Shown here: piece by piece, positions 27,243-35,748 of the stretch
How positions within the stretch are numbered: the first letter of the stretch is position 1
Layout of the letters: the number at the start of each line of letters is the position of its first letter
NCBI RefSeq assembly: GCF_024172125.1
Contig: NZ_JAMZEA010000001.1
Coordinates: 620,001 to 684,000 of the forward strand
Origin: Actinomadura rupiterrae
GTDB lineage: Bacteria > Actinomycetota > Actinomycetes > Streptosporangiales > Streptosporangiaceae
Reading direction: 5' to 3'
Length of the DNA: 64,000 nt
Notes under the pieces: model-generated
Databases searched by the model: none
The model's input: only the letters and a program-made list of their open reading frames with translations
Told to the model about the DNA's origin: nothing
Translations under genes and position numbers: made by a program

Positions 27243-28157
27243 CCCTCACCTCCCACACCCCCAATCCCCCCGCCCCCCGGGCCCACTCAGCTCCCGTGCC
27301 AGCCCCACTGCTGTCGTGAGTCAGCGGACCATTCCCCCGCCTCCGAACTGGCACGTGCCGCAAACAACCATGGCCACGTCCACCTACCACAGGGCACTCG
27401 CCTCCCACAGCGCCCGCGCATGCGAGGGGCGCGCTTGCGTCCAACACCCCGCATGCGTGCGAAGGCACGCGCGTCCGAGGACACGCTGACGTTCGAGAGC
27501 GCGCTTGCGGGCGCGGACGCGCCTGGCCGCCGCCGTTCTCGCCGCCGATACCCGGCCGGTCATCCGCCTCTACGGCCCAGCGTGGCTGCCGCACGCGTTC
27601 GTGCTCGCCGCGCTCAGCTTGCGGCGCGGCGTACTGGGGGTGGCTGCGCCTCGGTCGGACGGCTCCGGCAGGTCAGACGGGCCCGTGCCGGGCCGCGAGT
27701 ATGAGGGCCAGGCCCACTGACGTGCTCAGGCGCTTGCACCCAAGGCGCTGACGTGTGCGGACGCGCTTGCGTCCGAGGCGCTGACGTGTGCGGACGCGCT
27801 TGCGTCCGAGGCGCTGACGTACGCGGACACGCTCGCACCCGACCCGCTGACATACGCGGACACGCTCGCACCCGACCCGCTGACATACGCGGACACGCTC
27901 GTACCCGACGGCGCACTGACGTGCGCAGACGCGCTTGCACCCGAGGCGCTGACGTACGCGGACGCGCTTGCGTCCGAGGCGCTGACGTGCGCGGACGCGC
28001 TTGCGTCCGAGGCGCTGACGTGCGCGGGTGCGCTTGCGCCCGACGGCGCGCTGGTGTGCGCGGGTGCGCTTGTCTTGTTGTGGGGTGCGGGCGGGCTGGA
28101 GGAGGGGGTGCCCGGGGCGGGGGCGGGCGTGCAGCCGGCCCCCGCCCTTGGGGTGGG
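27243..28157. other. convergent intergenic region filled by a minisatellite
   Basis: 915 bases between the convergent nagZ and ptsI genes. The region from 27418 on is made of related repeats, most regular at 27717-28073. Long open frames occur on both strands because the unit is mostly 33 bp and lacks stops. No start site or domain supports a gene. Confidence 0.6.
27717..28073. repeat. 33-bp minisatellite, about ten copies
   Basis: Units begin CTGACG at 27717, 27748, 27781, 27814, 27847, 27880, 27916, 27949, 27982 and 28015, with CTGGTG at 28051. Spacing is 31, then 33 or 36 bases. The core is CTGACGTGTGCGGACGCGCT followed by TGCGTCCGAGGCG. There are no unique spacers, so it is not CRISPR. 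Looser relatives extend back to 27418. Confidence 0.92.
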
Positions 28158-29951
28158 TTAGAGGCCCAGGTCGGGGAGGGCCGGGAGGGATTGGCGGGCG
28201 GCGTGCTTGGCGTCCGCCGCGGAGCGGGATGCTCGGGCTGCGGACGCGGCGGTCTGGCATTCGTCCAGGGTGTGGCGGGCCAGGGCGGCGCGGACCAGCG
28301 GGAGCGACGGCGCGCTCATCGACAGGGACGTGACGCCCAGACCGACCAGGACGCAGGCCAGCACGGGGTCGCCCGCGGCCTCGCCGCAGACGCCGCACGG
28401 GATTCCGGCGGACGCGGCGGAGGCGACCAGGTCCAGGACGGCGGGCTGCCACGCGTCCTGGAGGTGGGCGAGGCCGCCGATCTGGCGGTCGGCGGCGCAG
28501 GCGTACTGGGTGAGGTCGTTGGTGCCGAGGCTGAAGAACTCCACCTCGGACGCCAGGTCGCGGGCGCGCAGGGCGGCCGCGGGGACCTCGATCATGATCC
28601 CGGGGTGCTCGATCCCGGCGTCGCGGCAGGCGGCGGCGAAGTAGGCCGCCTCCTCGGCGTCGGTCACCATCGGGGCCATGACCTGCAGCTTCGCCGTCAG
28701 GCCGGACGCGGCCCGGGCCAGCGCGGACAGCTGGGCCGCCAGCACGTCCGGGTGCCGGCGCAGCATCCGCAGGCCGCGCTCGCCGAGGGCCGGGTTCGGC
28801 TCCTCGCCGGGAGGCGGCAGGAACGCCAGGGGCTTGTCGGCCCCGGCGTCGAGGGCGCGCACGACGACGCGCCCGTCGGGGAAGGCCTCCAGCACCTCGC
28901 GGTAGGCCTGCTCCTGCTCGGCGTCGGACGGCGGGGCGGCGCGGTCGAGGAACAGGAACTCGGTGCGGTACAGCCCGACGCCTTCCGCTCCGTTCGCGAC
29001 CGCGGCCGGGACGTCCTTGGGCCCGCCGATGTTCGCCAGCAGCGGCACCGGGTGGGCGTCCTTGGTGCGTCCCGGACCGGACGCGCCGGCGAGCGCGGCG
29101 GCCCGTGCGGACGCGGCGTCGCGAGCGGCGAGCACCGCCGCGGCGGACGGGTCGACCACGACCGTCCCGGCCGCGCCGTCCACCAGGACGGGCGTGCCGT
29201 CGGCGAGTCCGGTCGCGCCGGGCAGCGCAACGACCGCGGGCACGCCCATCGTGCGGGCGAGGATCGCGGTGTGGCTGGTCGGGCCGCCTTCCTCGGTGAC
29301 GAAGGCGACGACCTTGGCCGGGTCGAGCACGGCCGTGTCGGCGGGCGCGAGGTCCCGCGCGACCAGCACGAACGGCTCGTCCGACTCGGGCACGCCGGGC
29401 ATCGGCAGGCCGAGCAGGCGCGCGACGGTGCGGTCGCGGATGTCGTCGAGGTCGGTGACGCGGGCGGCGAGGTACTCCCCCGCGCCCGCGAGCATCTCGC
29501 GGTACACGCCGAACGACTCGAACACGGCGCGGGCCGCCGAACGGCCCTCGGCCGTCTTGGCCCGGACGCCGTCGGCGAGACCGGGGTCGCGAGCCATGAG
29601 GGCCTGCGCGTTCAGCACGTCCTGGCCGTCGCGGTTGCCGACCTCGGCCGCGGCCGTACCGCGGGCCTCCAGGTCGTCGGCGACGGCGGCGAGCGCCTCA
29701 AGGGCGGCGGCGGTCTCGGCTTCCGCGTCCCCGGCAGGCGCCGAGTCGGCGGACGGCTCGGGAACGGCCCCCGCGATCCCCCGTACCGGCCCGAACCCGA
29801 CCCCGGGGCTGACCCCGGCCCCGCGCATCTCGCCGACCACGCCCGTCCCCCCGGACGCGGACGACCCTCCGGACGCGGACGACCCTCCGGCCACCGGCGC
29901 AGCGGAGTCGGCGGTGGCGGGGTTTCCGGTGGTTTCGGCGGGCTCAGGCAT
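28158..29951 (-). CDS. ptsI: PTS enzyme I (phosphoenolpyruvate-protein phosphotransferase)
   Basis: A 597-residue enzyme that transfers phosphate from phosphoenolpyruvate to HPr. Phospho-accepting His227 lies in EEGGPTSHTAILAR. The PEP-binding barrel has ANIGGPKD, GLYRTEFLF, ALDAGADKPL, FSLGTNDLTQY and the catalytic-cysteine region IPCGVCGEAAGDP. The ATG at 29951 overlaps the ptsH end by eight bases. It gives about 40 extra residues (with a GGSSASGGSSASGG repeat) before the normal MRGAGVSPG start. An internal start near 29828-29840 is therefore possible. Last gene of the minus-strand PTS operon. Confidence 0.93.
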   Translation of the reverse strand: MPEPAETTGNPATADSAAPVAGGSSASGGSSASGGTGVVGEMRGAGVSPGVGFGPVRGIAGAVPEPSADSAPAGDAEAETAAALEALAAVADDLEARGTAAAEVGNRDGQDVLNAQALMARDPGLADGVRAKTAEGRSAARAVFESFGVYREMLAGAGEYLAARVTDLDDIRDRTVARLLGLPMPGVPESDEPFVLVARDLAPADTAVLDPAKVVAFVTEEGGPTSHTAILARTMGVPAVVALPGATGLADGTPVLVDGAAGTVVVDPSAAAVLAARDAASARAAALAGASGPGRTKDAHPVPLLANIGGPKDVPAAVANGAEGVGLYRTEFLFLDRAAPPSDAEQEQAYREVLEAFPDGRVVVRALDAGADKPLAFLPPPGEEPNPALGERGLRMLRRHPDVLAAQLSALARAASGLTAKLQVMAPMVTDAEEAAYFAAACRDAGIEHPGIMIEVPAAALRARDLASEVEFFSLGTNDLTQYACAADRQIGGLAHLQDAWQPAVLDLVASAASAGIPCGVCGEAAGDPVLACVLVGLGVTSLSMSAPSLPLVRAALARHTLDECQTAASAARASRSAADAKHAARQSLPALPDLGL

Positions 29952-30216
29952 TCTCGGGCTCGGGCGTGGACAGCAGCGCCTCCAGCTCGGCAAGGAGGGC
30001 GTCCGCGCCGTCGAAGTCGGCGGTGATCACGATCTCCTCGCCGTGCCTGGCGTCCAGGCCGAGGACGGCCAGGATGCTCTTGGCGTTCACCGGCTGACCG
30101 CCGGGCTTCGCCACGGTGACGTCGCCGGGCGCCTTGGCCGCGGTCTGCACGAACAGCGCGGCCGGGCGCGCGTGCAGCCCCACCTTCGACTCGATCCTGA
30201 CGTTGCGCTCGCTCAC
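29944..30216 (-). CDS. ptsH: phosphocarrier protein HPr
   Basis: A 90-residue protein that relays phosphate from enzyme I to EIIA. Active His15 is in GLHARPAALF. The regulatory-serine region reads NAKSILAVLGL. GTG 30216 follows GAGGAGAG. It lies four bases after the HAD phosphatase gene and overlaps ptsI. In many actinomycetes the general PTS genes lie apart from sugar-specific ones; here they share one operon. Confidence 0.96.
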   Translation of the reverse strand: MSERNVRIESKVGLHARPAALFVQTAAKAPGDVTVAKPGGQPVNAKSILAVLGLDARHGEEIVITADFDGADALLAELEALLSTPEPENA

Positions 30217-30220
30217 TGGT

Positions 30221-30904
30221 TCAACTCTCCTCGGTGTCCCGGATCCGCAGCTCGGGTCCGGGAGTCACGGTCACTTGGCGCAGGTCGGCCACCACGTGGT
30301 GCGCGGCGCTCAGCGCGCCGGACGGCTGCGTGGTGGTGATCCCCACGACGGTCATACCCGCGTCCCGCGCGGCGGCCACGCCCGCGGGCGCGTCCTCGAA
30401 GGCCACGGCCTCGTGCGGCGGGACGCCCAGGCCGCGCGCGGCGGCCAGGAAGCCCTCGGGATCGGGCTTTCCGACGACCACGTCGTCGGCGGTGACGATC
30501 AGCTTCAGCAGTTCCCGGACGCCCAGGTCGGCCAGCAGGCCATGGGCGTATCCCCGCATTCCGGACGTCACAACGGCGGTCGGGACGCCGAGCGCGTGCA
30601 GCTCGCGGACGAGTTCCACCGCGCCGGGCACGGGGTCGGGAACGGGCAGGTCCGGGTCGTCGCCGTAGCCCAGCACCTCGTGGAACAGCTCCTCGGCCGT
30701 CCGGCCGGGGAACAGGTGCAGGTGGTCGACGAGGGCCTCGCGCCCGCGGCGGCCCGCGAAGGAGGCCAGCAGGGCCTCGTCGTGGGGCGCGCCGTGCGCG
30801 TCGAACAGCCGCGCCCACATCACGCGGTTGCGCGGTTCGGTGTCGATCAGCGTGCCGTCCAGGTCGAAGACGGCGGCGCGGGCCGGCAGCCGGATCAGCT
30901 CCAT
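30221..30904 (-). CDS. HAD-IA sugar-phosphatase-like enzyme inside the PTS operon
   Basis: A 227-residue HAD protein of the beta-phosphoglucomutase/sugar-phosphatase branch. Motif I is VFDLDGTLIDTEP, motif II AVVTSGM, motif III K in VGKPDPEGF, and motif IV AFEDAPAGV; all catalytic residues are present. ATG 30904 overlaps the EIIA stop by 10 bases, and HPr follows four bases after its end. It is therefore an integral operon member. It may dephosphorylate excess amino-sugar phosphate; the substrate is inference. Confidence 0.88.
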   Translation of the reverse strand: MELIRLPARAAVFDLDGTLIDTEPRNRVMWARLFDAHGAPHDEALLASFAGRRGREALVDHLHLFPGRTAEELFHEVLGYGDDPDLPVPDPVPGAVELVRELHALGVPTAVVTSGMRGYAHGLLADLGVRELLKLIVTADDVVVGKPDPEGFLAAARGLGVPPHEAVAFEDAPAGVAAARDAGMTVVGITTTQPSGALSAAHHVVADLRQVTVTPGPELRIRDTEES

Positions 30905-31344
30905 ACGAACAGCTCGGCTCCCTGGACGACGCTGCCGGCCTCCACGACGTCCGACAGCGCCTCGGCGGGCGCGTCCAGCGCGACCACGGCGCAGATCGGC
31001 GAGCGTCCGCCCGCCTCCACCGCGGCCGGGTCCCAGGCGACTAGCGGCTGGCCCGCGGTCACCCGGTCGCCCTCGGCGGCCAGCAGCTCGAACCCCTCGC
31101 CCTTGAGCTGGACGGTGTCGATGCCGAGGTGCACCAGCACCCCGTGCCCCTCGTCGTCCACGACCACGTAGGCGTGCGGGTGCATCTTGACGATCTTCCC
31201 GGACACCGGGGCGATCGCGCGGCCCGGCTCGCGGGCCGGGTCGACGGCGGTGCCCGGGCCGACCATGGCCTGGGCGAACACCGGGTCGGGCACGCCCGCG
31301 AGCCCCACGACCCGCCCGCCGACCGGGGACAGTACGCGCGTCAT
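30895..31344 (-). CDS. crr: PTS EIIA, glucose/GlcNAc family
   Basis: A 149-residue soluble EIIA domain. Phospho-accepting His72 is in VLVHLGIDTVQLKGEGF, and the partner His57 in HPHAYVVV. It takes phosphate from HPr and passes it to the EIIB below. ATG 31344 follows AAGGAGG. It lies 17 bases after the EIIB gene and overlaps the HAD phosphatase. Streptomyces uses a separate EIIA(Crr) for the GlcNAc permeases, and the arrangement here fits that. Confidence 0.94.
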   Translation of the reverse strand: MTRVLSPVGGRVVGLAGVPDPVFAQAMVGPGTAVDPAREPGRAIAPVSGKIVKMHPHAYVVVDDEGHGVLVHLGIDTVQLKGEGFELLAAEGDRVTAGQPLVAWDPAAVEAGGRSPICAVVALDAPAEALSDVVEAGSVVQGAELFVWS

Positions 31345-31361
31345 CGGTCCTCCTTGCGAGG

Positions 31362-31595
31362 TCAGTCGAGGATGTCCTCGATGTCGGTGGCGATCGTGTC
31401 GGCCTCGGGGCCCACGACCACCTGGACGACGGTGCCCTGGCGCATGACGCCGAACGCGCCCGCGGCCTTGAGGGCGGGCTCGTTCACGGCGTCCCCGTCC
31501 TTGACCTGGGTGCGGAGCCGGGTCGCGCAGGGCTCGATCTCGATGATGTTGTCGGCGCCGCCCAGCGCGGCGACGATGGCCTCGGCCTTGTCCAT
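31362..31595 (-). CDS. nagF: PTS EIIB, GlcNAc-type
   Basis: A 77-residue free-standing EIIB. The phosphorylated cysteine is Cys23 in IIEIEPCATRLRTQVKD. ATG 31595 is preferred to a start 22 codons upstream because it follows GAGAGGAAC and begins the domain (MDKAEAIVAALGG). It would phosphorylate GlcNAc carried by either EIIC (34107 or 36627 genes), both of which lack a fused EIIB. A 166-base gap separates it from the SIS gene upstream, so a second promoter is possible. Confidence 0.92.
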   Translation of the reverse strand: MDKAEAIVAALGGADNIIEIEPCATRLRTQVKDGDAVNEPALKAAGAFGVMRQGTVVQVVVGPEADTIATDIEDILD

Positions 31596-31761
31596 AGCGG
31601 GGTTCCTCTCGTTCTCTTGTTCGCCTTCGGGCCGCTTCGCCTTCGGGCCGCGCCCCGGCAAGCGGGAGCCGGAGCTGGTGCTCCGTCGCGCCGCGTGGAG
31701 CGGCCCTGATGCTCTTGTCCGTCCGGGACGGGGCGCGCCGAAGCGGGTGGCCCGAGCCGGG

Positions 31762-32805
31762 TCAGTCGGTTTGGGTGACCTTGTTCAGGCCGCGCGGGAC
31801 GTCGGGGTCGATGCCGAGGCGGCGCGCGAGGTTCTCGACCATGATCTGGCCGGGCACGATGAGGCCGAGCGGGGCGACCCACTCGGGCAGGTCCGGCCCG
31901 GGCAGGGCGGCGGTGCTGGCCTGGGCGAGGCCGCTGCCGCCGCCGAAGCCGAACGCCTCGGCGCCCGCGCCGCGGACCCGCTCGGCGAGCGCGATCGTGC
32001 CGGACAGCGTGGGACTGCCCTCGGCCGCGACGAGCAGCGCGGGGGTCTGGTCGTCCACGACGGCGATCGGGCCGTGCAGCAGGTCGGCGTAGGAGAGGCC
32101 CATGGCGTGCAGGTAGCACGCCTCCTTGATCTTCAGGGCCAGCTCCAGCGCGGTGCCGAACGCGATGCCGCGTCCGGACACGACCGCGCCGGGCACCTGC
32201 GCGAGCGCCTCGACGATCCGCCCGAGCGCCGGGGACGCCTCCGTCGCGCGGATCAGGCCCTCGACCTCGTCCGGGACGCGGCGCAGGTCGGCCGGGTCCT
32301 GCCCGATGCCGAGACCGAGGCCGAGTACCGCGAGCGCGGCGAGCTGGGTGGTGTAGGTCTTGGTCGCCGGGACGGCGAGCTCGTCGCCGGCGAGGGTGAC
32401 CAGCGGCACCTCGGCGGCCTCGGCGAGCGGCGAGCCCTCGCCGTTGGTGACCGCGACCGTGCGGGCGCCGCAGTCCTTAGCCCAGGCCAGCGTCTCGACG
32501 ATCTCCTCGGTCTTGCCGGACTGGCTGATCGCCACCGCCAGCACGCCGTCGAGGTCGAGCCGCCTGCCGTAGGTCGTGGCGATCGACGGCGCGGCGAGGG
32601 TGGCGAGCCGCCCGGCGTGCGACTCGATCAGGTACCGGCCGTACACGGCGGCGTTGTCGGACGAGCCGCGCGCGATGAACAGCACCTGCCGCGTCTCCGC
32701 GGCGAGCCGCTCGATCTCCGGGACGCGCGGCAGCAGCGCCTCGATGGTGCGCCGCAGCGCCTCGGGCTGCTCGCCGATCTCGGCGCGCATACGACTGGTG
32801 GTCAT
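31762..32805 (-). CDS. SIS-domain sugar isomerase/deaminase (GlcN-6-P deaminase candidate)
   Basis: A 347-residue protein with two SIS domains like the isomerase half of GlmS but without a glutaminase domain. Motifs include VLFIARGSSDNAA, AISQSGKTEEIVE, VVSGRGIAFGTALELALKIKE and YADLLHGP. Such proteins (NagB-II/AgaS group) deaminate glucosamine-6-P to fructose-6-P. Its ATG (32805) overlaps the nagA TGA (ATGA), so it directly follows NagA in both operon and pathway. No classical hexameric NagB is in the window. Deaminase activity is inferred from family and position. Confidence 0.85.
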   Translation of the reverse strand: MTTSRMRAEIGEQPEALRRTIEALLPRVPEIERLAAETRQVLFIARGSSDNAAVYGRYLIESHAGRLATLAAPSIATTYGRRLDLDGVLAVAISQSGKTEEIVETLAWAKDCGARTVAVTNGEGSPLAEAAEVPLVTLAGDELAVPATKTYTTQLAALAVLGLGLGIGQDPADLRRVPDEVEGLIRATEASPALGRIVEALAQVPGAVVSGRGIAFGTALELALKIKEACYLHAMGLSYADLLHGPIAVVDDQTPALLVAAEGSPTLSGTIALAERVRGAGAEAFGFGGGSGLAQASTAALPGPDLPEWVAPLGLIVPGQIMVENLARRLGIDPDVPRGLNKVTQTD

Positions 32806-33962
32806 GATCCCCCTCCGAAGAGTTCCTGCCCGTTGATCCACGTCATACGCGCGCGGTGGCCCGGACCGAGCCAGACGAGGTCGGCCTTCGCACCGGGGGC
32901 GATGCGGCCGAGGTCGGGCCGTCCGATGAGGTCGGCGGGGACGCGGGTGGCGGCGTCCACGGCCGTCACCAGGTCCACGCCGATCGCCAGGGCGTTGCCG
33001 ATCGCGTCGTCCAGCCGGAGCCCGGAGCCCGCGATGGTGCCGTCGGCGCGCAGCGGCGGCCCCTGCTCCGGCATGGTGATCGGCTCGCCGCCCAGCTCGT
33101 ACACGCCGGGCGGCATGCCCGCGGCGGACGCGGCGTCGGTGACCAGCACGGCGCGTCCGGCGGCGGCGTTGAAGACGACCTTCGCCACGGTCGCGGACAC
33201 GTGGTGCAGGTCCAGGATGAGGCCGGGGCTCAGCCGCTCGTCGGCGAGCGCCTGCGCCGCCACGCCCGGATCGCGATGGTTCATCCCGGACTGCGCGTTG
33301 AAGATGTGGGTGACCTTGCGGGCGCCCGCGTCCGCGGCGGCGGCGACCTGGGCGGCGGTCGCGTCGCTGTGCCCGACGCTGACCAGCACGCCGGCGCCGA
33401 CGAGGGTGCGGATCGCGTCCAGCGCGTGGGCCCGCTCGGGAGCGAGGGTGACCAGCTTGACCAGCCCGGTCTCCAGCAGCGTCGCGACCTTCTCGGGCGT
33501 CGGGTCGGTCAGGAACGCGGGGTTGTGCGCGCCCTTGCGCTTCTCCGACAGGAACGGCCCCTCAAGGTGGACGCCCAGGACGCGCGTTCCGCGGCCGTCC
33601 AGCGTCGGGAGCAGCTCCCGCGTGCGACGCAGCGCGGCGGCCTGGACCTCGACGGGCGCGGTGATGAAGGTCGGCAGGAACGACGTCACGCCGGTCTCGG
33701 GGAGGCGCTCGACGACCGTCCGCCAGCCGGTCTCGTCGGCGTCCACCATGTCGTAGCCGAAGAAGCCGTTGACCTGCAGGTCGACCAGACCGGGGGCGAG
33801 CAGGCCATCGTCGAGGTGGAGGTCGGCGCCGTCCGGGCGGCCCTCGCCGGCCTCGGTGATCACGCCGTTCTCGATCCGGACGTATCCCGGCGAGACCACG
33901 CGGGTAGAACCCACCGCGGGGGAAGTGATCATGCGGTTCGCGGTGATCAGAAGTCTTGCCAT
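32802..33962 (-). CDS. nagA: N-acetylglucosamine-6-phosphate deacetylase
   Basis: A 386-residue amidohydrolase producing glucosamine-6-P and acetate. Metal and catalytic residues are visible: Glu in GVHLEGPFL, His in VSVGHSDATAAQ and THIFNAQSGMNHR, and Asp in LVTDAASAAGMPPG. PGLVDLQVNGFFGYD starts the barrel. ATG 33962 follows GGAGAG by nine bases. It is the first gene of the minus-strand nagA-SIS-EIIB-EIIA-HAD-HPr-EI run and diverges from nagE1 across a dre-like operator. Confidence 0.95.
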   Translation of the reverse strand: MARLLITANRMITSPAVGSTRVVSPGYVRIENGVITEAGEGRPDGADLHLDDGLLAPGLVDLQVNGFFGYDMVDADETGWRTVVERLPETGVTSFLPTFITAPVEVQAAALRRTRELLPTLDGRGTRVLGVHLEGPFLSEKRKGAHNPAFLTDPTPEKVATLLETGLVKLVTLAPERAHALDAIRTLVGAGVLVSVGHSDATAAQVAAAADAGARKVTHIFNAQSGMNHRDPGVAAQALADERLSPGLILDLHHVSATVAKVVFNAAAGRAVLVTDAASAAGMPPGVYELGGEPITMPEQGPPLRADGTIAGSGLRLDDAIGNALAIGVDLVTAVDAATRVPADLIGRPDLGRIAPGAKADLVWLGPGHRARMTWINGQELFGGGS

Positions 33963-34011
33963 CGCTGCGCACTCTCCGTGACGCCGGGATCGCCGGTCGT
34001 GCTCTGCCACG

Positions 34012-34037
34012 ACTGGTCTAGTCCGGTCTGGACCAGT
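34012..34037. promoter_or_regulatory. dre-type operator between nagA and nagE1
   Basis: ACTGGTCTAGTCC runs directly into GGTCTGGACCAGT, forming two overlapping matches to the DasR element ACTGGTCTAGACCAGT. Each 16-mer differs at about two positions. The site is centred between divergent genes, so DasR could repress both. The consensus is established in Streptomyces; use here is inferred. Confidence 0.85.
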
Positions 34038-34106
34038 ACGCAACATACCCGAATCACGCCGGAAAGCGATAGAGCGAGGATGTCGCTCGGGGGGAGTCAT
34101 CCGCTC

Positions 34107-35405
34107 ATGAGTTCCATGACCACGCAGGCCGACGGCGGGGGCGGCGCGCACCGCGCCTGGACCGCCACCTTCGCGGTGCTGCAGCGGATCGGCCGCAGCC
34201 TCATGCTGCCCATCGCGGTGCTGCCCGCCGCGGGCATCCTGCTCCGCCTGGGGCAGGACGACCTGCTCGGCAAGGACGGCCTCGGCTGGAACCGGATCGC
34301 CGAGGTGTTCGCCGCGGCGGGCGGCGCCCTGCTCGACAACCTCGCGATCCTCTTCGCGGTCGGTGTCGCGATCGGGTTCGCCAAGAAGTCCGACGGCTCG
34401 ACCGCCCTCGCCGCCGTCGTCGGGTACCTGGTCTTCGACCGCGTCTCCAAGACGATGTTCGCCCACTCGTCCACGCTCAAGGACACGGTGGTGCAGAAGG
34501 TCCAGCAGGACGGCGCCCTCAAGGAGGTCATCGGGTACGGGCTCAAGAACCCGACCCAGGTGCTCGGCGGCATCGTCGTCGGCCTCGTCGTCGCGCTGCT
34601 GTACCAGCGCTTCTACCGGATCAAGCTGCCCTCGTGGCTGGCGTTCTTCGGCGGGCGGCGGTTCGTGCCGATCGTCAGCGCCGCCGCGTGCCTGCTGCTC
34701 GGCGTGCTGTTCGGGCTGATCTGGCCCACGCTCGGGCACTGGATCGACTCGTTCGGCGACTGGCTCACCGGCCTCGGCGCGCTCGGCGCGGGCATCTACG
34801 GCATCGCGAACCGGCTGCTGCTGCCGTTCGGCCTGCACCACATCCTCAACTCGCTGATCTGGTTCGTGTTCGGCACCTACAACGACCACGGGACGGCCGT
34901 GCACGGCGAGATCAACCGGTACCTGGCGGGCGACCCGCACGCCGGCACCTTCCTGTCCGGCTTCTTCCCGGTGCTGATGTTCGGGCTGCCCGGCGCGGCC
35001 TGCGCCATCTGGCGCGCGGCCCCGGCCGGGAAGCGCAGCGTCGTCGGCGGCCTGATGATCTCGTCCGCGCTCACCGCGTTCGTCACCGGCGTCACCGAGC
35101 CGATCGAGTTCTCGTTCATGTTCGTCGCGCCGCTGCTCTACGGCATCCACGTCGTGCTGACGGGCGTCTCGATGTACATCCTCGCCGCGATCCACGCGCA
35201 GCTCGGCTTCTCGTTCTCGGCGGGCCTCATCGACATGCTGCTGAACGCCACCAAGAGCAACACGAGGCACCTGCCGATCATCATCGGCATGGGCGTCGTC
35301 TACTTCTTCCTCTACTTCGCGATCTTCTACCTCGCCATCACGAAGCTGAAGCTGCCCACGCCGGGACGCGAACCCGAGGACACCACGACACCGAACGAAT
35401 CCTGA
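34107..35405 (+). CDS. nagE1: PTS EIIC, GlcNAc permease (paralogue 1)
   Basis: A 432-residue integral membrane sugar channel of the glucose/GlcNAc EIIC family, with about ten spans. Family motifs are LQRIGRSLMLPIAVLPAAGILLRLG, FGLHHILNSL and the sugar-contacting loop VTGVTEPIEFSFMFVAP. There is no fused EIIB or EIIA. ATG 34107 has GGGGGGAG 11 bases before it; an ATG at 34080 is in frame and possible. It is paired with nagE2 at 36627, with dasR between them. Confidence 0.93.
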   Translation: MSSMTTQADGGGGAHRAWTATFAVLQRIGRSLMLPIAVLPAAGILLRLGQDDLLGKDGLGWNRIAEVFAAAGGALLDNLAILFAVGVAIGFAKKSDGSTALAAVVGYLVFDRVSKTMFAHSSTLKDTVVQKVQQDGALKEVIGYGLKNPTQVLGGIVVGLVVALLYQRFYRIKLPSWLAFFGGRRFVPIVSAAACLLLGVLFGLIWPTLGHWIDSFGDWLTGLGALGAGIYGIANRLLLPFGLHHILNSLIWFVFGTYNDHGTAVHGEINRYLAGDPHAGTFLSGFFPVLMFGLPGAACAIWRAAPAGKRSVVGGLMISSALTAFVTGVTEPIEFSFMFVAPLLYGIHVVLTGVSMYILAAIHAQLGFSFSAGLIDMLLNATKSNTRHLPIIIGMGVVYFFLYFAIFYLAITKLKLPTPGREPEDTTTPNES

Positions 35406-35506
35406 CCTCATCCGGACCACCACCCGCACCATCCGCCTCTCCTTCCAGAACGGCCCTGATCCCAGTCTCCGGCCCCGGTTTCCCGCGGACATACCGAACG
35501 CGGTTC

Positions 35507-35515
35507 TGTGGATAA
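35507..35515 (-). promoter_or_regulatory. perfect DnaA-box sequence (TTATCCACA)
   Basis: TGTGGATAA on the plus strand within CTGTGGATAAC, between nagE1 and dasR. Second of four such sites. Confidence 0.5.
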
Positions 35516-35644
35516 CCGGGTCCGCCGCCCGTCCACCGGCATCGGGGCGACCGCGGCCCGGACCAGCGAAAAGGGGCGCTGACCTGCGGGGATAAGCGAT
35601 CTTGGTGTGGCCGGGGCGCGACCTGCGCGTTATGCATCTGTGAG

Positions 35645-35687
35645 TTGACACACGTCGAAAGCGTGTGGTCTAGTCCGGACTAGACCA
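35645..35687 (+). promoter_or_regulatory. dasR promoter overlapped by a perfect dre palindrome
   Basis: A consensus -35 TTGACA (35645-35650) is followed 17-18 bases later by a -10-like (G)TCTAG(T). That hexamer lies inside a perfect 22-bp palindrome (35666-35687; half-site TGGTCTAGTCC). The half-site matches the DasR element. Binding would cover the -10 region, implying negative autoregulation. The palindrome is seen directly; regulation is inferred. Confidence 0.8.
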
Positions 35688-35748
35688 GTACATACCGAGT
35701 CGATCCGGACTCGCGCCGCCATCGGCCCGGGTTCCCCCGAGGATCCCC

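Larger units (their letters stand above)
35406..35748. other. dasR upstream region
   Basis: 343 bases between nagE1 and dasR. It contains the DnaA-box sequence at 35507-35515 and the dasR promoter/operator at 35645-35687. No separate terminator for nagE1 was recognised. Confidence 0.5.

Noticed and set aside
27717..28073. Possible CRISPR array
   Set aside because: Repeats are directly adjacent, with no unique spacers and no cas gene in the window.
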